Below, in pieces: positions 41,874 to 50,111 of a DNA stretch of 64,000 nt. Within the stretch, counting starts at the first letter, position 1. Every line of letters starts with the position of its first letter. This DNA is from Hymenobacter latericoloratus (GTDB lineage: Bacteria > Bacteroidota > Bacteroidia > Cytophagales > Hymenobacteraceae). Made by a program: the position numbers and the translations under genes. Location: the NCBI RefSeq assembly GCF_014199535.1, contig NZ_JACHNV010000006.1:62001-126000 (forward strand), given 5' to 3'. The notes beneath the pieces were generated by a model. That model saw only the letters and a list, made by a program, of their open reading frames with translations. It had not been told where the DNA came from and did no database searches.

Positions 41874-42995
41874 TCACTGCAATTCCAGCACGGGCAGCAC
41901 TACCCCGAACTCCGTGTCCGACTCCTCTACCCGCACCGGTTGGCTGGTGAGGAAGGCGTAGCGGGCGCACAGGTTTTTCAGGCCCAGGCCAGTGGATTCC
42001 CCATCGGGGAGGCGGCGGGGGCGGCGGATGTTGCGCACGGCCAGAGTGCGGGCGGCTTCATCTAGCTCGATGCGGATGCGGAGCGGGTCGCGCTGGGAGG
42101 TGGCGTTGTGCTTGAGGGCGTTTTCCAGCAGCAGCTGCACGGCCAGCGGGGGCACCACCAGGGTTTCGAGGGCGGCGGGGGGTAGGCGCATTTCCACCTG
42201 CACGCCCTCGCCCAGGCGGGTGCGCTGCAGATACAGGTAGGCTTCCACGAAGCGCATTTCATCGGCCAGGGGCACCACCTCCTGCTCCTGGCTGTCGAGC
42301 ACGTAGCGGTACACCTGGCTGAGCTGGCGGATGAAACGGGTGGCCCGGGCGGGGTCGTTTTCCTCCACCAGGGAGGTCAGGGCGTTGAGGGAATTGAACA
42401 GGAAGTGCGGGTCGAGCTGGCGGCGGAGGCTGTCGGCCTGGGCCTGGGCGTTTTCCTTCTGCAGGCGCTCGGCCTGGGTGGTAGCATCGCGCCAGCTCAG
42501 CAGAAACGAGCGGCTGTGCATAAACAGCGACACTACCACCGTAATCAGCAGGGGCATCACGAAGGGCCGCCAGGTAATAGAGCTCAGGGGCCGGTGGTGG
42601 TAGAGCACATTGAAGCTCGTCGTGACCAGGAAAATCACAATCAACGATAGCACCAGCGACATGGACAGCGTAATCAGGAAGCGCTTGATCGGCTGAATTG
42701 TCCAGTCGACGCGGCGGTTCAGCCACTCGTTGGGGAAGCCGTTGGCCAGCCATAGCCCCGTAGTATAGAAGAAGTTATACCCGAATGTCACCAGAAAATC
42801 TTCACTCAGTACGGAGCAGCCCCGGCAGAACAGAAAGCTCAACCCCAACGATAACACTAGCATCAGGCCCAGCATGAACACCCATTTGCGGTGGGGGTAG
42901 TGCCGACCCAGGTTGCTGAGGGAGGCTTTGCGCGCGTCCAGGGCTTCGTCGGGAGTCAGGGTCGGGCGGTTCACAGGGAGGGCAGAATTAAGCAT
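41874..42995 (-). CDS. LytS-type sensor histidine kinase, second system
   Basis: A 373-residue kinase with four transmembrane helices in about residues 40-165. A short Cys-bearing loop (LFCRGCSVL) follows the first helix. H-box: LDPHFLFNSLNALTSLVEEN. ATPase part: LLLENALKHNATSQRD and STGLGLKNLCARYAFL. Start 42995 (MLNSALPVNRP) is preferred over 43025. It is the probable partner of the regulator at 41039-41833. The gap 42996-43315 holds only a palindromic repeat. Confidence 0.92.
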   Translation of the reverse strand: MLNSALPVNRPTLTPDEALDARKASLSNLGRHYPHRKWVFMLGLMLVLSLGLSFLFCRGCSVLSEDFLVTFGYNFFYTTGLWLANGFPNEWLNRRVDWTIQPIKRFLITLSMSLVLSLIVIFLVTTSFNVLYHHRPLSSITWRPFVMPLLITVVVSLFMHSRSFLLSWRDATTQAERLQKENAQAQADSLRRQLDPHFLFNSLNALTSLVEENDPARATRFIRQLSQVYRYVLDSQEQEVVPLADEMRFVEAYLYLQRTRLGEGVQVEMRLPPAALETLVVPPLAVQLLLENALKHNATSQRDPLRIRIELDEAARTLAVRNIRRPRRLPDGESTGLGLKNLCARYAFLTSQPVRVEESDTEFGVVLPVLELQ

Positions 42996-43156
42996 AGGGG
43001 GAAACCCGGCGGGCCAATAAAGCAAGGAAAAAGATAGATAAAACCAGCGGCGTGGCAGTGTAAGTGTTCGGCGGTGAATGTCTCTGGCCTTTTTGAGCTT
43101 CTTCCCGGTTACGCCTTTGGCTCAACTGGTGAAGTTGTGTAGAAAGCACTCAGGAT

Positions 43157-43249
43157 GTCATGTCGAGCCCCGCGAAACATCGCGCGTGCTGAGGTTGTGG
43201 TAGTAATCAGACGTCAGCGCGCGTGATGTTTCGCGGGGCTCGACATGAC
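43157..43249. repeat. Intergenic palindromic repeat, family A
   Basis: Arms gtcatgtcgagccccgcgaa and ttcgcggggctcgacatgac are perfect inverted copies and continue through acatcgcgc / gcgtgatgt with one mismatch. Loop about 33 nt. Confidence 0.92.
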
Positions 43250-43315
43250 GTTCTTTGCTCATTTCCTCCTGGTTATGGCACAACTCCTTGCGGTATGAGC
43301 GTAACCTGATTTACC

Positions 43316-44014
43316 TTACTTCACCGAGGCCGTTTCGTAGCTTTTCAGGCGGCCTTTTACCTGCCGCTCGCCCCAGTTGGGAGCCAGCACGGAGGTAGGT
43401 TTGAAGGCCGTAAAGCGCGTCTGGGCTTCCTGGAAGAGGGGCTTGGCTACGTCGGCCCCACCGCCGAACATGGAGGGCGTGTAGTACACGTTGTTGGCCT
43501 GCACCAGGTAGATGCGCGGGTTAGCGGGGTTGAGTTTCTTGGCCTGGGCCAGCGTTTCGGTCACCATTTTGGAGTACTTCATGGAGCGCAGCATGGGCGA
43601 GATGCTCAGGCGGGCCTGGTAGATGTAGGCCTGCACCACCAGCAGCTCCGATTCCTCGCCCCCTAGCTTGCGGGCCTGGGCCAGGGCCGCCTCAGCCTGG
43701 TCGAGGTACTTGTCCTTGGTTTCGTCTTCCTCCTTGCTCACGAAGGCGGTAATGGTGCGGGCGTAGGCCTGGTAGTAGCGGGGCAGCCAGTCTTTGGGGG
43801 CTACCTGGGCGGCGCGCTCCAGCTTGGCATCAGCTTGCTTGAGTTTGGCCGGGTCGCCGGTGCTCATCAGGTCCTGAATGGTGGCGGCCATCATGGCGGT
43901 GTAGGCATCAGGGTTGCCGGCCGCGGCGGGGGTAGCGGTGGGCTGCTGCGCTACGGCAGCAAACGACGAAAAGGAAGCGGCTACCAGGGTGAGGGTGAAC
44001 AGGGCTTTTTTCAT
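43316..44014 (-). CDS. Secreted TPR-like protein of unknown function
   Basis: A 232-residue protein. Signal peptide about 1-22 (MKKALFTLTLVAASFSSFAA). The mature part is helical with TPR-like pairs: LKQADAKLERAAQVAPKDW, YLDQAEAALAQARKLGGEE and TLAQAKKLNPANPRIYLVQA. It also has the phrase MFGGGADVAKPLFQEA, common in periplasmic TPR proteins of Bacteroidota. Upstream it carries a 68-bp element also found ahead of the TonB receptor at 47323, so the two are probably co-regulated. Confidence 0.82.
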   Translation of the reverse strand: MKKALFTLTLVAASFSSFAAVAQQPTATPAAAGNPDAYTAMMAATIQDLMSTGDPAKLKQADAKLERAAQVAPKDWLPRYYQAYARTITAFVSKEEDETKDKYLDQAEAALAQARKLGGEESELLVVQAYIYQARLSISPMLRSMKYSKMVTETLAQAKKLNPANPRIYLVQANNVYYTPSMFGGGADVAKPLFQEAQTRFTAFKPTSVLAPNWGERQVKGRLKSYETASVK

Positions 44015-44045
44015 GGCGAGGAAGGGTTTGTGGTGGTTGATGATT

Positions 44046-44113
44046 CAAAGGTGGCCCAGCCCCGGCGCCAAAGAAATTTACCGTTACCGAACCGTCGGAT
44101 TTACCGGATGAAG
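44046..44113 (-). promoter_or_regulatory. Conserved upstream element, copy 1
   Basis: Aligns without gaps to 47348-47415. The distal 40 bases (44074-44113) match at 34 positions, with the core ccgttaccgaa, cgtcggatt, cggatgaag. The proximal 12 bases match caaa(g/a)gtggccc, read on the minus strand as gggccac(c/t)tttg, close to the Bacteroidota -7 pattern TAnnTTTG. It ends 31 bp before the start at 44014. Confidence 0.68.
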
Positions 44114-44274
44114 CGTAGCCGGCAGCTCCCAAGCGAAAATCAACGCGGCCCATTTCCTACCCTTTACCCCCTTCCAAACAACCCAAAACCGCCCGCGCTA
44201 CCGCTATAGCCGTGGCGCGGCAGGCGCAGCCCTACCCCTCTGTTCGGCCCCAACCCCGCTCAGACAAGCAGGCC

Positions 44275-45048
44275 CTACCGAGCCGGTTCCGTCACGCCGA
44301 TGATGACGCCGAAGTCCCCGTCCGTCTGGACCCAGTGCTGTTCCGGCAAATACGTGCGCGACACAAACCCATCGAGGTACAGAGCCGTCTGGCAACCCTG
44401 GCGCTGGAAATAGGTGGCGAAATCATGAAAGCTGACTTTCTCCTTCGACATGGCAAACAGCGCGTTGCCATTGGGCAGGATGCCTACCCCGTTGCGGATA
44501 TGCAGGTTGGTGGAGTGCGGCTGGAAGGCCGGGTGCACCCGCCCGTTCAACACCAGCAGCGGCCCCGACTGCGTGGCGTAGCGCACATCCGGCACCCCAG
44601 GGAAGGCTGCGGTGGGCACAATGCCGGGCTGCCCGCCAGCCGTCAGATAAAACACCCCGTTTGGCTGCAGGTAAAAGTTTCCTACCCCCTGGGCTGTATC
44701 CAGCGGCGTGCGCACTACCCCCTGCTGCTGCAGCAACCCCAGCGGCACGTTGCCGGCTTTGTACATGCCGCCATTGGTAGCAAACAGGAGGCGCTGCCCC
44801 CGGGAAGCCAGCCACTCGCGCAGCCGCCGGATACTACGCAGCTGCTGGCCCCGCTCATCCTGCCAGTACAGGCGCAGCGTCTGCCGGCGCGGGTTTACCT
44901 GGTAGCTGACGTAGTGGCTGGGGTCAGAGGCCGCCGGCGCGTGGCCGGGCCCGCACTGCGTACCGCTCAAAAGCCCCAGCCCGGCCACCCACCGCAGCAG
45001 ACGACCGGGCTGGGGGCCCTGGCTATTCCGGAATACTTTCCACCTCAT
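44275..45048 (-). CDS. Phosphodiester glycosidase family protein (NAGPA/DUF2233-like)
   Basis: A 257-residue protein of the family that includes the mannose-6-phosphate uncovering enzyme. Seen are FATNGGMYKAGNVPLGLL, VRYATQSGPLLVLNGR, NGVGILPNGNALFAMSKEK and ALYLDGFVSRTYLP, which form the conserved core. An N-terminal hydrophobic stretch (LLRWVAGLGLLSG) suggests export. The start at 45048 (MRWKVFRNS) is preferred over 45102. Substrate unknown. It lies between the secreted TPR protein and the TonB receptor, all on the minus strand. Confidence 0.83.
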   Translation of the reverse strand: MRWKVFRNSQGPQPGRLLRWVAGLGLLSGTQCGPGHAPAASDPSHYVSYQVNPRRQTLRLYWQDERGQQLRSIRRLREWLASRGQRLLFATNGGMYKAGNVPLGLLQQQGVVRTPLDTAQGVGNFYLQPNGVFYLTAGGQPGIVPTAAFPGVPDVRYATQSGPLLVLNGRVHPAFQPHSTNLHIRNGVGILPNGNALFAMSKEKVSFHDFATYFQRQGCQTALYLDGFVSRTYLPEQHWVQTDGDFGVIIGVTEPAR

Positions 45049-45124
45049 GGCGCAAGTAAAGCAGGGGCAGCGTACGCGCCTACTTTCCCTGGCAACCGGC
45101 AACTCACTCCTGGCAGCTAAAATT

Positions 45125-47323
45125 CTACTCCGGCCGCTCGTTCACGTCGGCGGCGCGGTTTTTATTGATGGAGATAAACAGGCCCACGAACAGCATGCGG
45201 GGCGCGGTGGGCGTTACGGCCACCCGGTGGAAGGTGCCGGTGGCATCGGGGTGGGTGGCGTAGCGGTAGCCGAACACGTTCTGGCGGCCCAGCACGTTGG
45301 TGGCCGCGAGGTGCAGCACGGTGTATTGCCCAAAGAGGCGGGTGACGTAGCTGGCGTTCAGGCTCAGGTCCTGGTAAGTGGGCAGCACGCCCTGGTTGTA
45401 GCTGTGCTCGGGGTCGTTGAGGTCGTGGTAGCGGCGGGGGCTGCCGTAGCTGTAGGTAGCGCCCAGCAGCGTGTGCAGGCTTCCTACCCAGTACTTTCCT
45501 ACCACCGATACATTGTGGCGGGCGGCGAAGGTAGGCACGGCCGCTACGGGGTCCTGGCGGTACTGGCGCTTGGTGTCCAGAAAGCCGTAGCTGATATAGT
45601 ATTCCAGGTTTTTGACGGACTTCCGGTCGCGCCAGAGCACATCCAGGCCGCGGGCGTAGCCGGAGCCACCGTTGTCGTAGGCGCGGGGGTTGCGCGGGTT
45701 CTGGCCGTCGTAGCGGGTAAGGTGGGTATAGGTTTTGTAGTAGGCCTCCACCTGCAGTAGCTGCCGGTCGTGGGTGTACTGGTAGGTAAGCACCGAGTGG
45801 GTGGCTTGCTCGAAGCGCAGGCGGGGCTGCACCAGCAGCAGGGCGTTGTCGGGGGTTTGGTAGAAGCGGCCGTGGGCAGCCGAGAGGGAGCTGTTTTCGG
45901 TGGTTTGGTAGGCCAGGGCCAGGCGCGGGGCCGCGTTCCAGCGGTTTAGCAGCGCCGAGTATTCCGTGCGGCCTCCTACCCGGCCCGCCAGCCGGTCAGA
46001 GAGTTGAAAGTCGGATTCCACAAAGCTAGCGGCCCGTTTTTCGGTAAACTCCGGCCGGTACACCGTGGCCAGCGCCGCGTTGGGCTGCACCTGCTGCTGC
46101 ACGTTCTGAGCCAGCACTTCGGCCCCGATTTTCACGTTCCAGCGGGCGGCGGCTGAGTCGTTGATAAGCACCAGCCGGGCCGTGAGGGACTGCTCCAGGG
46201 TACCAATGCGCACCGTATCGGGGGCTACGCGCTGGTGGTCGCGGCTCAGCCCTACCCCCGACTGCAGGCTCCATCCCCGGCGCAGGGAGCTGCGGAAGGT
46301 GGTGTTGAGGTAGCCGTTGTCCGCGCGCAGGGCCACCGTTTGGGTGCCGGCCGGCTCGGGCGAAGGCTGCCCGATGGTCATCTGCTGCTGATTCCACACT
46401 CCGTACACTTTCAGCATGCCAGCTTGGCTGGTGCGGTGGCGCAGGTTCACGGAAGCCGCCAGGCCGCGCGGCGACAGGGGCCAGGTCACGTTTTGGGGCA
46501 GCAGGCGCTGGTAGGGCTGCAGGTTGGTGTAGTCGAGGGTGGCAGCTACGGAAGTGCGCTCCCAGCGCTGGGTGCGGGCCGCGCCCAGAAACACGGAGGT
46601 AGCCGAAATGCCGGTTTCCGTTTCCGGAGCCAGATCGGTAGAGTTCAGCAGCAACACCCCCGACAAGGCCTGTCCGTACTGCGCCGAGTAGCCACCGGTG
46701 CTGAACACGGTGCCTTTGAACAGGCTGGGCGAGAACCGCCCGCGGGCCGGCACCGCCGCCACGGTGGCGTTGTAGGGGTTTTGCACGGGTAGGCCATCCA
46801 GATAGACCTTGGTTTCTGAAGCCGCCCCGCCCCGCACGAACAGCATGCCATCCTCCCCTACCCGCGTGGTGCCGGGCAAGGTGTTAAAGGCGGCTGCCAC
46901 ATCGGCCAGGGCGCCGGCGGTGGTTTGCACGTCGCGGGTGTTGAGGGCGGCGGAGCGGTGCTCGTCGCTGGCCTCAAAGGCGCCGGCCGTAATGACCACC
47001 GAGCCCAGGGCGTGGGGGGTGCTTTTCAGGGTGAGGTCGAGCCGCTGCGGTTGGCCGTTCAGCGTTACCGGCCGCTCCACCGTCAGAAAGCCGAGCAAAC
47101 TGGCCTGCAGCACGTAGGAGCCGACGGGCTGCTGGGTTTCGAAGCGAAATTGGCCTAGCGAATCGGTGCTGGCCCCGTCGAAGGTAGCTTTGAGAAACAC
47201 GTTCACCCCCGGCAGCGCCTGGCCGGCCCCGTCGCGGACGGTGCCGCTGAGGGTGGCAGTAGATTGGGCCAGCCCGCGGAAAGCGAAAACCAGCAGCAGG
47301 ACGAGAAGGAGCGGACGTTTCAT
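45125..47323 (-). CDS. TonB-dependent receptor with carboxypeptidase-like regulatory domain
   Basis: A 732-residue outer-membrane receptor. The signal peptide (MKRPLLLVLLLVFAFRGLA) is followed by a CarboxypepD_reg domain (about 23-100; LSGTVRDGAGQALPGVNVFL) and a plug domain (about 110-220; VITAGAFEASDEH, EDGMLFVRGGAASETKVYLD). The barrel ends in a polar tail (NKNRAADVNERPE) rather than an aromatic residue. No SusD gene is adjacent. The start at 47323 fits the signal peptide; a frame from 47350 adds nine residues. Ligand unknown. It carries the same upstream element as the gene at 44014. Confidence 0.92.
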   Translation of the reverse strand: MKRPLLLVLLLVFAFRGLAQSTATLSGTVRDGAGQALPGVNVFLKATFDGASTDSLGQFRFETQQPVGSYVLQASLLGFLTVERPVTLNGQPQRLDLTLKSTPHALGSVVITAGAFEASDEHRSAALNTRDVQTTAGALADVAAAFNTLPGTTRVGEDGMLFVRGGAASETKVYLDGLPVQNPYNATVAAVPARGRFSPSLFKGTVFSTGGYSAQYGQALSGVLLLNSTDLAPETETGISATSVFLGAARTQRWERTSVAATLDYTNLQPYQRLLPQNVTWPLSPRGLAASVNLRHRTSQAGMLKVYGVWNQQQMTIGQPSPEPAGTQTVALRADNGYLNTTFRSSLRRGWSLQSGVGLSRDHQRVAPDTVRIGTLEQSLTARLVLINDSAAARWNVKIGAEVLAQNVQQQVQPNAALATVYRPEFTEKRAASFVESDFQLSDRLAGRVGGRTEYSALLNRWNAAPRLALAYQTTENSSLSAAHGRFYQTPDNALLLVQPRLRFEQATHSVLTYQYTHDRQLLQVEAYYKTYTHLTRYDGQNPRNPRAYDNGGSGYARGLDVLWRDRKSVKNLEYYISYGFLDTKRQYRQDPVAAVPTFAARHNVSVVGKYWVGSLHTLLGATYSYGSPRRYHDLNDPEHSYNQGVLPTYQDLSLNASYVTRLFGQYTVLHLAATNVLGRQNVFGYRYATHPDATGTFHRVAVTPTAPRMLFVGLFISINKNRAADVNERPE

Positions 47324-47347
47324 GGGGGTAGCGGCGTAGTGATGACC

Positions 47348-47415
47348 CAAAAGTGGCCCGCTACTGCAGCCCCTGAAACTTGCCGTTACCGAAGCGTCGG
47401 ATTAGGCGGATGAAG
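47348..47415 (-). promoter_or_regulatory. Conserved upstream element, copy 2
   Basis: Partner of 44046-44113, placed 24 bp before the TonB receptor start. The match with the other copy is concentrated in two blocks, the distal 40 bases and the promoter-like gggccacttttg. The middle 16 bases differ, which suggests selection on the two blocks rather than recent duplication. Confidence 0.68.
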
Positions 47416-47568
47416 TGTGTTGAGGTGCGTGTATGCCTCCGAAGCAGGACCCCGCCCTAGCCCCTCATTTCCGGTTAACCAGCCCGCATTGCCCCCGCGC
47501 CCGTCGCGGGTACGGGGCTGCCGGGGTAACGCAGTCGGTTTTTCGGTCACCTTCTGACCGGGCTGTGT

Positions 47569-48063
47569 TTACGCTACCCCCACCCGCGGGCTGCGCCGCT
47601 CCAGCAGCAGGGTGTCGCGCCAGTGGCCGGCCAGCTGGCCAATTCGCTCCCGCCGGCCCACCACCCGGAAGCCGGCGGCCTCGTGCAGGCGCACGCTTAC
47701 CGCATTTTCGGGAAAGATGCCGGCCTGCAGCGTCCACACGCCGTGTTGCTCCGATTCGTGGACCAGCGCCGCCAGCAGCTGCCGGCCCGCGCCCTGCCCC
47801 CGTGCCCCGGGGGCCACGTACACGCTCACTTCGGCCATGCCCCCGTACACGCACCGGCTCGACACCGGCGACAGCGCCGCCCACCCGAGCACCTGCTCCG
47901 CTTCATTCACCGCTACCAGTCGGCTGTGCGCTACGTGGCTCTGGTCCCAGGCTTCCCAGGTGGGTGCCTCGGTGGCGAAGGTGGCGTGGCCGGTAGCAAT
48001 ACCGGCTTCGTAAATGGCTTTTACAGAGGGCCAGTGGGTAGGCCGCAGCGGCAATATAGTCAT
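47569..48063 (-). CDS. GNAT acetyltransferase, arsinothricin/phosphinothricin type (ArsN1-like)
   Basis: A 164-residue N-acetyltransferase. The PAT-like N terminus (LRPTHWPSVKAIYEAGIATG, HATFATEAPTWEAWD) and the acetyl-CoA motif VAPGARGQGAGRQLLAALV are clear, followed by GIFPENAVSVRLHEAAGFR and WRDTLLLER. Members found in ars operons are called ArsN1 and acetylate arsinothricin. Here arsI and arsR precede it on the same strand, which favours that role. A phosphinothricin or methionine-sulfoximine acetyltransferase is the alternative. Confidence 0.85.
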   Translation of the reverse strand: MTILPLRPTHWPSVKAIYEAGIATGHATFATEAPTWEAWDQSHVAHSRLVAVNEAEQVLGWAALSPVSSRCVYGGMAEVSVYVAPGARGQGAGRQLLAALVHESEQHGVWTLQAGIFPENAVSVRLHEAAGFRVVGRRERIGQLAGHWRDTLLLERRSPRVGVA

Positions 48064-48130
48064 GTAGCAAGGGGGGTGGTGAGTTAGAAGAACCCTACCA
48101 GCGTAGCCCGCGCGGGCAGCAGAACACCCG

Positions 48131-48688
48131 TTAGCAGCACCCGCCCCCGGGCGTGCAGGCGGGTCCCTCGGCCAGAGTAAAGGCCATCGGCGCAGTCGTC
48201 AGCCTTTCCGTTGGGGCCACTGCTTCCGCCGAAGCCGGGGCAATGCAGCACTGGCTGGCGCCGGCGGCCTGGTCGTACTCCTGCTGGTAGCGCGGGTCGT
48301 TGAACTCGGCATCTTCGTGGAAGTAATAGACTTCCCATTCCACACCATCGGGGTCGTTGACCCAAAACTTGTCTTGCTTGGCGTAGCAGCAGGCCGTGCC
48401 CAGTTCCTCGCGGGCTACCAGGCCGGCCCGGCGGGCCAGGTCCAGGCGCTGCTCCATTTCCGCCACGGTTTCCACCTGAAAGCCCAGGTGGCCGAAGTTG
48501 CTGGCCACGCGGGCCGGGTTTTCCACGAAGGAGATAATCAGGGCCGGCGAGTTGAGCACGTACTTGGCGTAGCCGCGCCGGATTTTAACGGCCGGCTGCC
48601 CGAAAAAGGCCGTGTAAAAGTTGACCGTGGCGGTCAGGTCCGACACGTACAAGGACACGTGCATGCGCGGGAAAACGGGAGCTTCCAT
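48131..48688 (-). CDS. arsI: ArsI-type organoarsenical C-As lyase (ArsI/CadI VOC family)
   Basis: A 185-residue non-heme-iron dioxygenase that cleaves the C-As bond of trivalent organoarsenicals. VOC fold. Likely Fe ligands are His10, His67 and Glu119. The vicinal pair Cys100-Cys101 in GTACCYAKQDKFWV matches the As-binding pair of ArsI. The C terminus is Cys-rich (SQCCIA, PACTPGGGCC), as in this family. The start at 48688 (MEAPVFPRMH) is preferred to 48835, which overlaps arsR. It lies 32 bp after arsR. Confidence 0.92.
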   Translation of the reverse strand: MEAPVFPRMHVSLYVSDLTATVNFYTAFFGQPAVKIRRGYAKYVLNSPALIISFVENPARVASNFGHLGFQVETVAEMEQRLDLARRAGLVAREELGTACCYAKQDKFWVNDPDGVEWEVYYFHEDAEFNDPRYQQEYDQAAGASQCCIAPASAEAVAPTERLTTAPMAFTLAEGPACTPGGGCC

Positions 48689-48720
48689 AGAGCAGAAAGA
48701 TACATGAGGTGGAAGAACGA

Positions 48721-49071
48721 TTAGCAGGCACAAGCATCGGCGGGGCCGCAGGCCGGGCTGGTTGTAGCCAGGGCAAAAAAGGCCGCAAACTGCGCCTGCA
48801 CCCGCTGCAGCAGCTCGGTGTTCAGGCAGTAGCACACCGTCAGACCCTCAATTTCGCCCCGAATCAGGTCCAGGGCCTTGAGCTCCTGTAGGTGCTGCGA
48901 GACGGTAGTGCGCGAGAGGGGTAGTTCGGCGGCTATGTCGCCGGAAATGCAGGTGTGCTGGCTGGCCAGCAGCTGAATAATGGCCACCCGGGCCGGGTGG
49001 GCCAGGGCTTTGGCTACCCGGGCCAGCTGTTGCTGCTCCTCAGTAAAAGCGGCAGTTTTGGCGTAAGTCAT
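48721..49071 (-). CDS. arsR: ArsR-family metalloregulator
   Basis: A 116-residue winged-helix repressor. The recognition region is LPLSRTTVSQHLQELK, preceded by ASQHTCISGDIAAE; the wing is IRGEIEGLTVCYCLN. Possible As(III) or metal thiols are the Cys in HTCISGD, CYC, and the C-terminal ACGPADACAC. The start at 49071 (MTYAKTAAF) is preferred to 49116. It is the first gene of the ars operon and probably controls it through the inverted repeat at 49089-49122. Confidence 0.93.
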   Translation of the reverse strand: MTYAKTAAFTEEQQQLARVAKALAHPARVAIIQLLASQHTCISGDIAAELPLSRTTVSQHLQELKALDLIRGEIEGLTVCYCLNTELLQRVQAQFAAFFALATTSPACGPADACAC

Positions 49072-49088
49072 ACGGAAGTAACTAGGTT

Positions 49089-49122
49089 GTAAACATACGA
49101 CACAACTGTGACGCATGTTTAC
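49089..49122. promoter_or_regulatory. Candidate ArsR operator
   Basis: Perfect 8-bp inverted repeat gtaaacat (49089-49096) and atgtttac (49115-49122), spacer 18 nt, with an inner inexact pair (cgacac / gtgacg). It begins 18 bp upstream of arsR. Confidence 0.6.
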
Positions 49123-49293
49123 GACATAAGACGTTTTTTTAGCACCCCCCGCAGAACGATTAGGCGGGGTCCGGGTTGTACTACTTCATTGCCCGCAGCA
49201 AAGTCCACCTGAAAAGGCTCAGACCGACATATTTGCCCCCACTTTGCAGGGCCTGCGTCCTGCTCAGGCTTGTTTCCCTACCCCTACTCTTCT

Positions 49294-49944
49294 ATGAAAG
49301 CCTTCCTCTTCGACCTCAACGGTACCATGATCCACGACATGGACTACCACACCAGCGCCTGGCAGCACATTCTCAACCACGAGCTGGGCGGTAATTTTAG
49401 CTGGGAAGAGGTAAAGCCGCAGATGTACGGCAAAAACCAGGAGGTGCTGGTGCGGATGTTTGGGCCCGACCGGTTTACGGCGGCGGAAATGGACGAGCTG
49501 GCGGTGCGCAAGGAGCAGCGCTACCAGGAGGAGTTCCGGCCCCACCTGCAGCTGCTGCCCGGCTTGCTCGATTTTCTGACCGCCGCCCACCAGCGCGGCA
49601 TGCAACTGGCCATTGGCTCGGCGGCCATTCCGTTCAACATCGATTTCGTGCTCGATGGCCTCAATATCCGCCGCTACTTCTCGGCCATCGTCAGCGCCGA
49701 CGACGTGCAGCGGAGCAAGCCCCACCCCGAAACCTTCCTGAAAGCCGCGCAGCTGCTCGGCGTAGCCCCCTCGGAGTGCCTGGTGTTCGAGGACGTGCCC
49801 AAGGGCGCCGAAGCGGCCCTGAATGCGGGCATGCAAACCGTCATCCTGACTACCACCCACCAACCCGAAGAGTTCAGCCACCTGCCCAACGTGCTGCACT
49901 TCGCTCCTGATTTCCAGGACCCATTTATGCAGAGCCTGCTGTAA
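49294..49944 (+). CDS. HAD-family phosphatase/phosphoglucomutase-like
   Basis: A 216-residue HAD hydrolase of the beta-phosphoglucomutase type. Motif I is FLFDLNGTMIHD (nucleophile Asp6, acid/base position taken by Asn8 rather than Asp), motif II LAIGSAA, motif III SKPHPETFLKAAQ, motif IV VFEDVPKGAEAALNAG. The Asn in DxN is an oddity, because the second Asp normally acts as general acid/base. Cap helices lie at about 15-80. Start 49294 is preferred. Substrate unknown, probably a sugar phosphate. Confidence 0.87.
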   Translation: MKAFLFDLNGTMIHDMDYHTSAWQHILNHELGGNFSWEEVKPQMYGKNQEVLVRMFGPDRFTAAEMDELAVRKEQRYQEEFRPHLQLLPGLLDFLTAAHQRGMQLAIGSAAIPFNIDFVLDGLNIRRYFSAIVSADDVQRSKPHPETFLKAAQLLGVAPSECLVFEDVPKGAEAALNAGMQTVILTTTHQPEEFSHLPNVLHFAPDFQDPFMQSLL

Positions 49945-50111
49945 TTAATAGAAGCGGGCCGCGCCACCGCCTGATTGGCACGAACGCCTACCCCTACCCA
50001 AGCCAGCAGCCCAGCGCCTAAACCTGGGGGCTGGGCCAGTGGTTGGGGGTAGGACGTGGCCGCCCTTGGGTAGCTGCGCGTATAGGAGCCTTCGGCTTAC
50101 TACCCCCTACC

